Virus record (IMG/VR): IMGVR_UViG_3300025133_000219
Location: 1 to 44,633 of that record
Reading direction: 5' to 3' (one strand)
DNA: 44,633 nt
Origin: a virus
In this document: positions 16,447-23,788 of the stretch, piece after piece
Position numbering within the stretch: the first letter of the stretch is position 1
Layout of the letters: every line of letters starts with the position of its first letter
Notes under the pieces: generated by a model
The model's database searches: none
Told to the model about the DNA's origin: nothing
What the model saw: the letters and a program-made list of their open reading frames with translations, nothing else
Program-made: the position numbers and the translations under genes

Positions 16447-17889
16447 ATGGGGCTGGAAGCCACGCTGATCAGTAACGTGCTCAAGCGGCACGAGTTCAAA
16501 CCGCTGGTCAAGGCGGGTTTGACAGAGGAAGATTTCGAGACCCTCGAGGGCAAGGACTGGTTCCGGCATATCTCGAGGATCTACTTCTCTAGAACTACGT
16601 ACGGGGAGGTTCCCTCCCTGGAGTCGTTCAAGAGGAAGTTCCGCAGTTTCGACTTCAGGCCGTCCAAGGACTCCTTGACCTCGCTGTGTCAGGAAATCAT
16701 CAACCGCAACATGTCCAACGACGCCTCGCTTCTCTGCGAAGAGATGCTGGATGACCTGGACGCAGACGACCTCGACGACGCCATGTCCAAGGTAGCCGCC
16801 TTCCTGACCAGGTGGCAGACCCGGAAGGCGGAGGGCGGGGACATCGATCTATCTCAGAGCGTCAAGATGCTCCGGGAGCAATACGAGCGGGTAGCCAGTG
16901 CTGAAGGGATGCTCGGCATCCCTTGGCCTTGGGAGCCTGTGAACAGAGAGACCTTGGGGATGCAGTCCGGGCAGCTGGTCCTGCTGTATGGCAGACCGAA
17001 GCACATGAAGACGTGGGTGGCCCTGTACATCGCCATCAACGCCTATCTGTATCACCACGCGAGAGTCCTCTTCTACAGCCGAGAGATGAACAAGATGCAG
17101 CTTCTGCTGCGAGGTACGTCGATCATCTGTGAGGTGGACTACGGGACGCTGAAACGGGGGGAGCTGCCTCCCTCCGTCAAGAAGGACGTCTTCGCCACCA
17201 TGGAAGACCTGGCGGAGTCAGACGGTGACTTGAAGCGGGCAGACGGGCGCCGTAGCGCCTTCATCATCAGCAACGACCGGGGGCCCAACCACGGAGCCAC
17301 CGTGCGAATGCTGGTGGAGAAAGCCAAGGAGGTGGATGCAGATCTGCTGGTAGTGGATGCGGTCTACAAGCTGGCTGACGGGAGAACGAAGAACAGGGAC
17401 GCCAAGTGGACTACTCAGGTCAACATCATGCAGGACCTCAAGGATGCTGCTGTGGACCTGGAGATTCCGGTGATCGCTGTGACTCAGGCCAACCGGAAGG
17501 CAGCGAAGAGCGCGAAGAACGTGGACACGGATGAAGCAGCGTTCACGGACTCGGCCGGCATGGAGTGCGACTTCATGCTCAGGGTGATCAAGAGCAAGGA
17601 CGCCGACACCGGTAAGTCCGAGCTCACCTTGTGCTGGCCTGCTGCTCGAGATGAGGAGCTTTACCCCATGCTGATCCACGGACAGCCAGGGAACAACTTC
17701 TCGGTCAAGCAGGAGCGTCTGACAGACGAGGACCTGGAGGACAGGGCCAAGGCAGCTGACGCTCAAGACGAGGAAGAGAACAAGAAGAACAAGCGGTCCT
17801 CTAGGGCCGGCCCTGGTAGGCGATCTGGTGGGGGCCGTGGAGCTCTCGCACAGGCAAGGACGGGGGCGAAGAGAAAGAAGAGTAAGTGA
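16447..17889 (+). CDS. DnaB-type replicative helicase with variant P-loop
   Basis: A 480-residue replicative helicase. The N-terminal 160 residues are helical, as in DnaB. The ATPase begins at about 165 and carries an unusual Walker A, GRPKHMKT (182-189), in which the Gly before Lys is Met. A Walker B-type stretch (LLVVDAV) lies near 300-306, and VIAVTQANR supplies the conserved glutamine region. The C-terminus from about 440 is an extended Lys/Arg/Gly-rich tail. It is followed by the primase gene with a GTGA overlap, the classic helicase-primase pair. AGGAGGAG precedes ATG by four bases. It would unwind the fork 5' to 3' on the lagging strand. Confidence 0.88.
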   Translation: MGLEATLISNVLKRHEFKPLVKAGLTEEDFETLEGKDWFRHISRIYFSRTTYGEVPSLESFKRKFRSFDFRPSKDSLTSLCQEIINRNMSNDASLLCEEMLDDLDADDLDDAMSKVAAFLTRWQTRKAEGGDIDLSQSVKMLREQYERVASAEGMLGIPWPWEPVNRETLGMQSGQLVLLYGRPKHMKTWVALYIAINAYLYHHARVLFYSREMNKMQLLLRGTSIICEVDYGTLKRGELPPSVKKDVFATMEDLAESDGDLKRADGRRSAFIISNDRGPNHGATVRMLVEKAKEVDADLLVVDAVYKLADGRTKNRDAKWTTQVNIMQDLKDAAVDLEIPVIAVTQANRKAAKSAKNVDTDEAAFTDSAGMECDFMLRVIKSKDADTGKSELTLCWPAARDEELYPMLIHGQPGNNFSVKQERLTDEDLEDRAKAADAQDEEENKKNKRSSRAGPGRRSGGGRGALAQARTGAKRKKSK

Positions 17890-18872
17890 ATGTAGCGACC
17901 TTCGTTCAGCAGGTCGTAGATAAGCACATAGACGGCGCGAGGTTGGTGGGGGATGGGGAGTTCGCAGCTCCCTGTCCATTCCACCAAGACTCGTCGCCGT
18001 CTTTCTTCATCAACCGAAAGACCGGTCTCTGGATCTGCCACGCAGGGTGCGGCAGCGGGTCCTTGCCGTACTTGCTTCGCAAGCTCGGGTACGGACGAGG
18101 TCAGGTTGATAAGGCCCTAGCTCCCATAGCCGACGATCTGAAGTCGAAGAAGGAGGCGAGGCCACGTCTACGATCCCCCCTCAACCCGTTCATAGCCGCA
18201 CACCCACTGCCCGAGGCACACCTCGGAGCCTACGACGTCAAGCAGCCTGTAGAGGAGTTGGTCAGGAAGGGGTTCGACCCCACGATCCTGACTGACTACG
18301 ACGTAGGTTTCGACCGAGTCAACAAACGCATCACGTTCCCGGTGCGTGATCTGTACGGGAATCTATCTGGCATAAGTGGCAGGGCCACACTTCGTGGTCA
18401 GAAACCCAAATACAAGTTCTACGCATCCGAACTAGAGGAGGTCTATCCGGGCTACACGTTTGAGCGTCAGAGGCATCTTTGGAATGCCGATCGAATCTAC
18501 CCCACCTTGTACTTTGCAGACGCGCCAGAAGAAGAAGAAATCCTTGTAGTAGAGGGATTCAAAGCGTGTCTGTGGCTGCTACAATGTGGCTTCAGTAATG
18601 CGGTGGCGACATTGGGATCCTCCCTGTCGCGCACCCAGGCAGCGCTACTCCACAGGATGGGCTGCCGCATAACCCTGTTCATGGACAACGACCGTCCTGG
18701 TCGTGAGAAGACTCAACACGCATTGAAGCAACTCTGGGGTGCGATCTCCGACATACGGGAGGTTGAATACCCGTACGACGCCTTCGCGCAACCAGACGAC
18801 TTCGATGAAGAAGAGCTCCAAGAACTGATCGAAAATGCCGTGCCAATCATTCCACGGCGCAGGAGAGACTAG
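17886..18872 (+). CDS. DnaG-type DNA primase
   Basis: A 328-residue primase that would lay RNA primers for replication. The N-terminus has a CHC2-type zinc site: C30-PF-H33, then W-I-C51-H52-A-G-C55. The extra His after C51 leaves open which residue is the third ligand. After an RNA-polymerase-like middle region, the TOPRIM domain shows LVVEGFKA (Glu near 223) and FMDNDRPG (Asp pair near 266-268). It is shorter than bacterial DnaG (about 580 residues) and lacks the C-terminal helicase-binding domain. The GTG start overlaps the helicase stop. Third-position bases in the second half look more A/T-rich than in the neighbours. Confidence 0.9.
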   Translation: MNVATFVQQVVDKHIDGARLVGDGEFAAPCPFHQDSSPSFFINRKTGLWICHAGCGSGSLPYLLRKLGYGRGQVDKALAPIADDLKSKKEARPRLRSPLNPFIAAHPLPEAHLGAYDVKQPVEELVRKGFDPTILTDYDVGFDRVNKRITFPVRDLYGNLSGISGRATLRGQKPKYKFYASELEEVYPGYTFERQRHLWNADRIYPTLYFADAPEEEEILVVEGFKACLWLLQCGFSNAVATLGSSLSRTQAALLHRMGCRITLFMDNDRPGREKTQHALKQLWGAISDIREVEYPYDAFAQPDDFDEEELQELIENAVPIIPRRRRD

Positions 18873-20155
18873 TGGCTACGTTCCGCTCCAGAAACAGAAG
18901 AAACGAGAGCAACCGAAACCGTCGTCGGAATCGCGGTCCCACCGCGTTCTGGTCTGACGAGATCAAGATCCCCAAGAAGTCCCAGAAGGCGGATGGTGAC
19001 CCCATCCTCTTCCTGGAGGCCAAGTACCCCAACCCCAAGGCCGACGGCTACCTGGAAGACGACTACCCCGCGTACATCTTCCTCCAGGGCAAGGTCGTGA
19101 TCCGTGACAAGGCTGGCAAGTTCAAGAGCATGCGCTCGGACTGCCTCCCCGGGTGGCGTCGCCCCTGCGACGAGTACCCCTCGGACGATCCCCGTGTGTA
19201 CGACTCCCGATCCGATCGGCCGTTCACCATCTGGGATCACCTCAAGGCCCAGGGCGACCCCCGAGTCGGCAAGGCCGAGCAGTACGCTCTGAACGCCCTC
19301 GATCTCCGTATGCAGCACCTGGTCGAGAAGACCGACCGGGACGGCAGGGTGATCAAGTACAGCAAGGGTGACCGCGCTGGTGAGGCCGTGATGGAGCGCC
19401 GTGCCTGCGAGGGCAAGGGCTGCGAGCACTGCGACGATGGCCTGGACCAGGTGGTGGCTCGCAAGGGCTACATGCAGCTGGGCTCGGGTCACTACGGAGA
19501 GCACGGAATCCTCGGTCTCGAGCAGACCATCGAGGACAACTGCCGATCCTGCCAGGAAGGCGAGATCACCCGAGTCGCCCTGACGTGCCCCGAGTGCGGG
19601 GAGGTCTGCGCCGACAGCCAGGTCTTCGACGCCGATGACCTGGAGGGGCTCTACAACGAGGGCATGAACTGCTCGGAGTGCAAGGCCAAGGGGATCTTCC
19701 CCATGGAGGAGCTCGAGTGCTCCGAGTGCAAGCAGCCGGCTCGTGCCGGGCTCTCCGACGTCGTGTGGTTCCTCCGCAAGACGGGAGAGGGCAAGGACAG
19801 CAAGGTGTCCGCGTATCGGAAGAAGGAGCAGCCCTGGTGCTGGCTCAAGGACTTCGACATGTCGGGCGACGATGACTTCGTGGCCGAGGACTACGAGATC
19901 GAGGAGACGGACGACGGCAAGTTCGCCATCAAGTACGAGTTCCACAAGGACCTCCAGGACATGCTGAAGCCCTACGACTTCAACGCGGTCAAGGGGATCG
20001 GAGTCCCGAAGCTGTCGGCCGCCAAGGTCTGCGACTTCCTCGGGATGACGGTTCCGGACGGCGTTGACCCCGGTGACGACGATCCAGCCCCCTCCAGCGG
20101 TGGAGGTGGCTCTACCCGCAGCTCCTCCCGCCGTCGCGGTGGGGCTCGCAGGTAG
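18872..20155 (+). CDS. Zinc-cluster protein, candidate single-stranded DNA-binding protein
   Basis: A 427-residue protein with an Arg/Asn-rich N-terminus and many cysteine pairs: a DnaJ-like cluster CEGKGCEHC near 170, CRSC, CPECGEVC, CSEC and another CSEC near 290. The C-terminus is Gly/Ser-rich with a preceding acidic GDDD patch and a basic end. Codon choice is strongly biased to C/G-ending codons, suggesting high expression. AGGAGA precedes the GTG start, and the gene ends at a strong hairpin. Position after helicase and primase and before polymerase, plus predicted abundance, fits an ssDNA-binding or replisome scaffold protein. That role is inference; no OB fold can be proven by eye. Confidence 0.8.
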   Translation: MATFRSRNRRNESNRNRRRNRGPTAFWSDEIKIPKKSQKADGDPILFLEAKYPNPKADGYLEDDYPAYIFLQGKVVIRDKAGKFKSMRSDCLPGWRRPCDEYPSDDPRVYDSRSDRPFTIWDHLKAQGDPRVGKAEQYALNALDLRMQHLVEKTDRDGRVIKYSKGDRAGEAVMERRACEGKGCEHCDDGLDQVVARKGYMQLGSGHYGEHGILGLEQTIEDNCRSCQEGEITRVALTCPECGEVCADSQVFDADDLEGLYNEGMNCSECKAKGIFPMEELECSECKQPARAGLSDVVWFLRKTGEGKDSKVSAYRKKEQPWCWLKDFDMSGDDDFVAEDYEIEETDDGKFAIKYEFHKDLQDMLKPYDFNAVKGIGVPKLSAAKVCDFLGMTVPDGVDPGDDDPAPSSGGGGSTRSSSRRRGGARR

Positions 20156-20166
20156 CAACCCCTAAG

Positions 20167-20196
20167 GAGGGGAGGGGCCTTCGGGCCCCTCCCCTC
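20167..20196 (+). terminator. 13-bp TTCG-tetraloop hairpin between operon segments
   Basis: A perfect 13-base-pair, almost entirely G-C stem closes a TTCG tetraloop, one of the most stable loops known. It begins 12 bases after the stop at 20155. No T-tract follows; instead GGAGG and the DNA polymerase start come within ten bases. It may be a partial terminator, an mRNA-end stabiliser or a processing barrier that lowers polymerase expression relative to the gene before it. Confidence 0.75.
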
Positions 20197-20205
20197 GGAG
20201 GCGTA

Positions 20206-22233
20206 ATGCTTAGACCTGTAGCCGAGTTCATCGACTCGGAGAAGAAAGCCAAAGACGTCCTGCGCTACGTGATGAAGCACACGGACGTGGGCGTGGACAC
20301 GGAGACCACCGGTCTCAACATCTCCCGGGACTACGTTCTGTTCTGGGGACTGGCGACTGAAGATCGCCGCTTCTGTATCACCGACGACGTGCTCCCGATC
20401 TTCGAGCCCTTCTTCGTAGACAAGAAGATCGACAAGCACTTCACCAACGCCAAGTACGACCTGCACATCCTGGCGAACTCTGGCATCCCAACTGTCAACG
20501 GCCACATCATCTGCACTCGTACCCTGGACTGGCTCCTGGACGAGAACCGCAGAGGCATGCACGGCCTCAAGGAGTGTGTCTGGGATCACCTAGGTGACCG
20601 GATGCTCAAGTTCGACGAGGTCTTCGGCAAGAAGATGTCCGCCGAGAAGCAGCCTCGCTTCCTCCTGGACGTGTTGAACGACGTAGACGGAGGCGGACGA
20701 GAGAAGGCAGTAGAGTACGCCTCCAGAGATCCGTGGGAGTCCCTACGACTGTCCCTGTACCTCCAGGAGGCGCTGGATGAGGTTCCTATGGGTGAGGAGG
20801 GCAGCTACACGCTGCTCGACCACTTCTGGGACGTGGAGGAGCCGTTTACCAGAGTCCTGTACCGCATGGAGCGGAGGGGAGTCATGGTGGACACCGGCTA
20901 CCTGGATGAAATCTCCCCCGGCATCGCTAAGAGGGTCGAGGAGATCGAACGATCCTTCAACGCCGCCGCTGGGAAGCCCGTCAACATCCGCAGCTCCAAG
21001 CAGCTTGCAGCCCTCTTCTTCGACGAGCTCGGCGTGCGTCCCACCAAGTGGGGCAAGCCCAGCAAGGTGACGGGCCTGAAGAACCCGTCCTGTGACAAGG
21101 AGGTAGTGGAGGCCTGGCGGGGAGGAGACATCGCCTTCTGGGACGGGGATGAGGACGTACCTCCAGAGGACTGTGAGGAAGAGCGGGAGATGGTGCAGGA
21201 GCTCGCACAGTCGTTGGGGGATCATCGCAAGCTGGCGAAGTTCCTCAGCACCTACGTCTATGGGCTGGCGAAGTGGACTGACTCGAACTTCAGAGTCCAT
21301 CCGACCTTGAACCAGAGTGTGACCGTCACTGGTCGCTTGTCCTGCGGCGATCCCAACCTGCAGAACATCCCCCGGAAGGAGAACGACGTGTTCAAAATCC
21401 GGGATGCCTTCATCGCTGACGGGGGGAACATCCTCTACGTGGCGGACTATGCCCAGCTCGAGATGCGCCTCATGGCTCACTTCAGCAGGGACGCCAACAT
21501 GATCAAGTCCATCCTGGACGGCACGGACCTTCACGGGTTCACGGTGTCCGAGATGAACATGGGCTTCTCCTATGCGGACGTGGTCTCGGCAAGGAAGGTG
21601 AAGGACTCTGGGGGCAAGTTGACTCCTCACCAGGCAGACGCTCTCCGAACTCGTAGTGCGGCCAAGGCCGTTGGCTTCGGCTTGATCTACGGGATCGGTG
21701 AGGTGAAGCTGGGGATGCAGCTGGGTCTGCCGATCATCATGCGGCAGGGACGTAACGGAAAACTGCGTCCCAGCTGCCCTGAGGCGGCGAAGATCACGAA
21801 AGCGTACTTCGGAGTGTTCCCAGGTGTGCAGGACTTCATCAAGGACACGCACAGGGCGTGTAGAGACATGGAGTACGTGCAGACCTACTTGGGGCGCTAC
21901 CGTCGGCTGCCGACGATCAACTCGGGTAACAGGATGCTGGCCTCTCAGGCTCGGCGACAGAGTGTGAACTCGATCATTCAGGGATCGGCCGCTGATGTGG
22001 CCCGACTTGCGATGATCAAGTGTGAGTTTGATCCCGACCTCGAAGCTGCCGGAGTAAGGCAGCTGCTGCAGGTCCATGACGAGCTCATCTTCGAGATGCC
22101 AGATCACAAGGACATCCGCAGGGATGTTCAGGAGAGAATCCAGGGGCACATGGAGCACCCCTTTGAAGAGCCTCTACTAGTTCCACTCCCTGCAGACGGT
22201 GCGTTTGCTGTGGCGTGGGGAAATGCACATTAG
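20206..22233 (+). CDS. Family A DNA polymerase with 3'-5' exonuclease
   Basis: A 675-residue replicative DNA polymerase. The exonuclease domain shows DTETTG (31-36), a KYDLHIL stretch (motif II) and YASRDPWES (motif III). Polymerase motif A is DYAQLEMR from D414 (Ser of the usual DYSQ replaced by Ala), motif B RSAAKAVGFGLIYG (483-496) and motif C VHDE (623-626). No 5' nuclease domain is present, typical of phage T7-like Pol I relatives. The start follows GGAGG by five bases, just after a strong hairpin. It acts with the helicase and primase encoded upstream. Identification is certain; processivity factors are not evident here. Confidence 0.97.
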   Translation: MLRPVAEFIDSEKKAKDVLRYVMKHTDVGVDTETTGLNISRDYVLFWGLATEDRRFCITDDVLPIFEPFFVDKKIDKHFTNAKYDLHILANSGIPTVNGHIICTRTLDWLLDENRRGMHGLKECVWDHLGDRMLKFDEVFGKKMSAEKQPRFLLDVLNDVDGGGREKAVEYASRDPWESLRLSLYLQEALDEVPMGEEGSYTLLDHFWDVEEPFTRVLYRMERRGVMVDTGYLDEISPGIAKRVEEIERSFNAAAGKPVNIRSSKQLAALFFDELGVRPTKWGKPSKVTGLKNPSCDKEVVEAWRGGDIAFWDGDEDVPPEDCEEEREMVQELAQSLGDHRKLAKFLSTYVYGLAKWTDSNFRVHPTLNQSVTVTGRLSCGDPNLQNIPRKENDVFKIRDAFIADGGNILYVADYAQLEMRLMAHFSRDANMIKSILDGTDLHGFTVSEMNMGFSYADVVSARKVKDSGGKLTPHQADALRTRSAAKAVGFGLIYGIGEVKLGMQLGLPIIMRQGRNGKLRPSCPEAAKITKAYFGVFPGVQDFIKDTHRACRDMEYVQTYLGRYRRLPTINSGNRMLASQARRQSVNSIIQGSAADVARLAMIKCEFDPDLEAAGVRQLLQVHDELIFEMPDHKDIRRDVQERIQGHMEHPFEEPLLVPLPADGAFAVAWGNAH

Positions 22234-22238
22234 TCTAT

Positions 22239-22254
22239 TTCCCCCATGGGGGAA
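22239..22254. repeat. 16-base perfect palindrome TTCCCCCATGGGGGAA
   Basis: A perfect palindrome lies five bases after the polymerase stop. It could act as a dyad protein-binding site, or as RNA it could pair only with a strained tight loop. It contains an ATG in frame with the next gene, but that ATG has no ribosome binding site. It overlaps the GGGGGAAG purine stretch that precedes the more likely start at 22270, so it might influence ribosome access. Confidence 0.5.
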
Positions 22255-22269
22255 GACGGAGCCGTACCC

Positions 22270-22779
22270 ATGGACGACCTAAAGACAGATAAGCAGGTGG
22301 TGGCTCTCATCGACGAGATCAAACACCGCCTCAAGGCAGGACAGCCTTACTCCCTACTGCGATCAGACTTCTGCATCGCCTTGAACCAGCTCATCGAGAA
22401 GCATGGACTGGACTGGGATCCCCACAGCTACGCCCGCCTACCAGAGAAGCCTCTCATCAAGTGGCAGTCCTGGGAGTACGTAGGGATCGAAGTATTCCTG
22501 TGGGTCGATGACCTGCCTGAACACGTCAACCCTCTCACGGACCTGCCGACCATCAAGGAGAGGGACGGCATCAAGGAGGGGGATCTGCTCATCGTGGGTA
22601 GCGTTTTCGGCTGGACAAAGGCTCGAGCAGGAGCGGTGTTGGCTGACGGGAGCATCAACGCCAAGAGCACCGCAGGATCCATGTTGTGCTTCCTGGAGTT
22701 CGCCAAGGACGACAGGAAGTGCTGGATCTGTAGCGGTTCAGGCAACCTGGCCGCCATCAAGAAGCTGGAGCTGAAGTGA
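22270..22779 (+). CDS. Hypothetical protein after DNA polymerase
   Basis: A 169-residue protein. Residues 1-55 are helical (KQVVALIDEIKHRLKAGQ), then a beta-rich region with several Trp (KWQSWEYVGIEVFLWVDD), and a C-terminal segment with CWIC near 150. I place the start at ATG 22270 because GGGGGAAGACGGAG lies just upstream; an in-frame ATG at 22246 lacks a ribosome site. It overlaps the next GTG by four bases. No known family is evident; polymerase accessory function is possible from position only. Confidence 0.65.
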   Translation: MDDLKTDKQVVALIDEIKHRLKAGQPYSLLRSDFCIALNQLIEKHGLDWDPHSYARLPEKPLIKWQSWEYVGIEVFLWVDDLPEHVNPLTDLPTIKERDGIKEGDLLIVGSVFGWTKARAGAVLADGSINAKSTAGSMLCFLEFAKDDRKCWICSGSGNLAAIKKLELK

Positions 22780-23258
22780 GTGATCTAGGACAATGCCCTA
22801 ACGGGTGCGGCGAACTCGTTGCTAATGAGAGGCGGGCGTACTGCATCGAATGCGGAGCTACGCCAGGCTTCATTGTTGGTGACCGCATGCCGATCACCAA
22901 GGTGATCGAGTCTTCGTCGATGAAGGACTGGTTCGGGCTAGAGGAGGAGCACTTCTTCAAGCCCGAGGACGTCAAGAAGATGTGGGCCGACTGCGATGAC
23001 ATCGTTAGGAAGGCTGGAGTCGCTCACGGTGAGCGCTTTGACGTCCCCTACACCCCCGAGGAGCTGGCCAAGTGGGCGAAGGCGGATGAGGCATACAAGA
23101 GGGCAGTGCTCGACCCTCTATCTGAGATCTTCGAGGAGTTCGGGGAAGGGATCAGAGACGCGATGGCCAAGTACCTTCCCGCTGTAAGGGGGTGCCCCGG
23201 CTGTTACCAACTGCCCGACCACTGCATCTGCCCGGAGACCAACGATGACGAGAAGTGA
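22776..23258 (+). CDS. Protein with N- and C-terminal zinc ribbons, unknown
   Basis: A 160-residue protein with a zinc ribbon at each end. C7/C11 and C23/C26 form the N-terminal site, and the GCPGC and CIC cysteines near 143-155 form the C-terminal one. Between them is an acidic helical domain with KKMWADCDD and EELAKWAKADEAYKRA stretches. The start is GTG, overlapping the preceding stop, with GGAG six bases before it. The next gene starts within its last 14 bases. Function unknown, though it sits with the HU-like and recombination genes. Confidence 0.75.
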   Translation: MSDLGQCPNGCGELVANERRAYCIECGATPGFIVGDRMPITKVIESSSMKDWFGLEEEHFFKPEDVKKMWADCDDIVRKAGVAHGERFDVPYTPEELAKWAKADEAYKRAVLDPLSEIFEEFGEGIRDAMAKYLPAVRGCPGCYQLPDHCICPETNDDEK

Positions 23259-23556
23259 GCTGATCGAGAGGGTTCTTGTTCGACTAGGCGAGGACCCTCT
23301 CTGGAAGGAGAAAGTTCCTGGGAAAGCGTCTGGAAGACAGGTGATTTCCCAGGTACTCAAGGGTACAATCGCTGAGCTGGTTGACGCCGTTGAGGACAAG
23401 ATCGACGTCCAGGTTCACGGCCTCGGGACCTTCCTGGTCTCGAAGCAGAAGGTCCAGGACTATGACTTCCGCAACGGCAAGCAGTTGCCTGTCGAGAAGA
23501 GGTACGTGCTTCGGTTCCGGCCCGGCAAAGCACTCATCGCAGCCTTGGAGAAATGA
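23245..23556 (+). CDS. HU/IHF-like DNA-binding protein
   Basis: A 103-residue HU-family protein that would bend or compact phage DNA. The helical N-terminus (SELIERVLVRLG) is followed by LKGTIAELVDAVE, then the beta arm start VHGLGTFLVSKQK and the C-terminal RFRPGKAL, matching the usual GFGTF and F-x-PGKAL elements. The arm tip lacks the Arg-Asn-Pro of classic HU, so the intercalating proline may be missing and DNA bending may differ. CGGAGA lies seven bases before the ATG. It overlaps both neighbours and precedes the recombinase, where DNA architecture would help replication or recombination. Confidence 0.88.
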   Translation: MTRSELIERVLVRLGEDPLWKEKVPGKASGRQVISQVLKGTIAELVDAVEDKIDVQVHGLGTFLVSKQKVQDYDFRNGKQLPVEKRYVLRFRPGKALIAALEK

Positions 23557-23735
23557 TGGACAAGTACGCAGTAGAGATCGAACCCGGCATCGAGAAGACC
23601 GCCCAGCGCGGGAACGTCAAGCACTGCCAGAAGTGCGGCAAGAAGCTCTCCCAGAGCTCCAATGTGCCGCACTGTGCCGACTGCGGAACTCAGCCCTTCG
23701 AGCGGCATAAGACTCCCGATACCAAGCGGCGTTAG
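23553..23735 (+). CDS. Small zinc-ribbon protein
   Basis: A 60-residue protein dominated by one zinc ribbon, C25-x2-C28 and C41-x2-C44, with a basic C-terminus. The start ATG overlaps the HU-like gene stop (ATGATG at 23553-23558; the second ATG is also possible). It precedes the 53-base recombinase leader. Single zinc ribbons of this kind often bind nucleic acid or contact RNA polymerase, but no specific partner is shown. It contains an EKTA segment like those noted in the virion proteins. Confidence 0.7.
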   Translation: MMDKYAVEIEPGIEKTAQRGNVKHCQKCGKKLSQSSNVPHCADCGTQPFERHKTPDTKRR

Positions 23736-23776
23736 CCGCAACTAATCAATTGCGTTTACAGGCGCTCAATGAGCGT
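23726..23776 (+). promoter_or_regulatory. Leader with small hairpins before recombinase
   Basis: The stretch spanning the end of the zinc-ribbon gene and the gap before the recombinase can form three short stems: GCGGC-GTTA-GCCGC (23726-23739), CGCAA with TTGCG (about 23738-23754, mutually exclusive with the first), and CGCTC-AAT-GAGCG (23763-23775). The overlapping first two could be alternative structures. The third ends just before the AGGGGA ribosome site at about 23779. A regulatory role is suggested, not shown. Confidence 0.4.
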
Positions 23777-23788
23777 CAGGGGATACCT

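Noticed and set aside
18869-20158. 429-codon open frame on the minus strand opposite the zinc-cluster protein
   Set aside because: It is a shadow of strongly biased codons on the plus strand. Its product is Val/Leu/Asp repetitive without motifs, while the plus frame has ordered zinc clusters, a ribosome site and operon overlaps.
20743-22158. 471-codon minus-strand frame opposite DNA polymerase
   Set aside because: The plus strand encodes all three polymerase motifs here; the antisense frame has no recognisable domain and no ribosome site.
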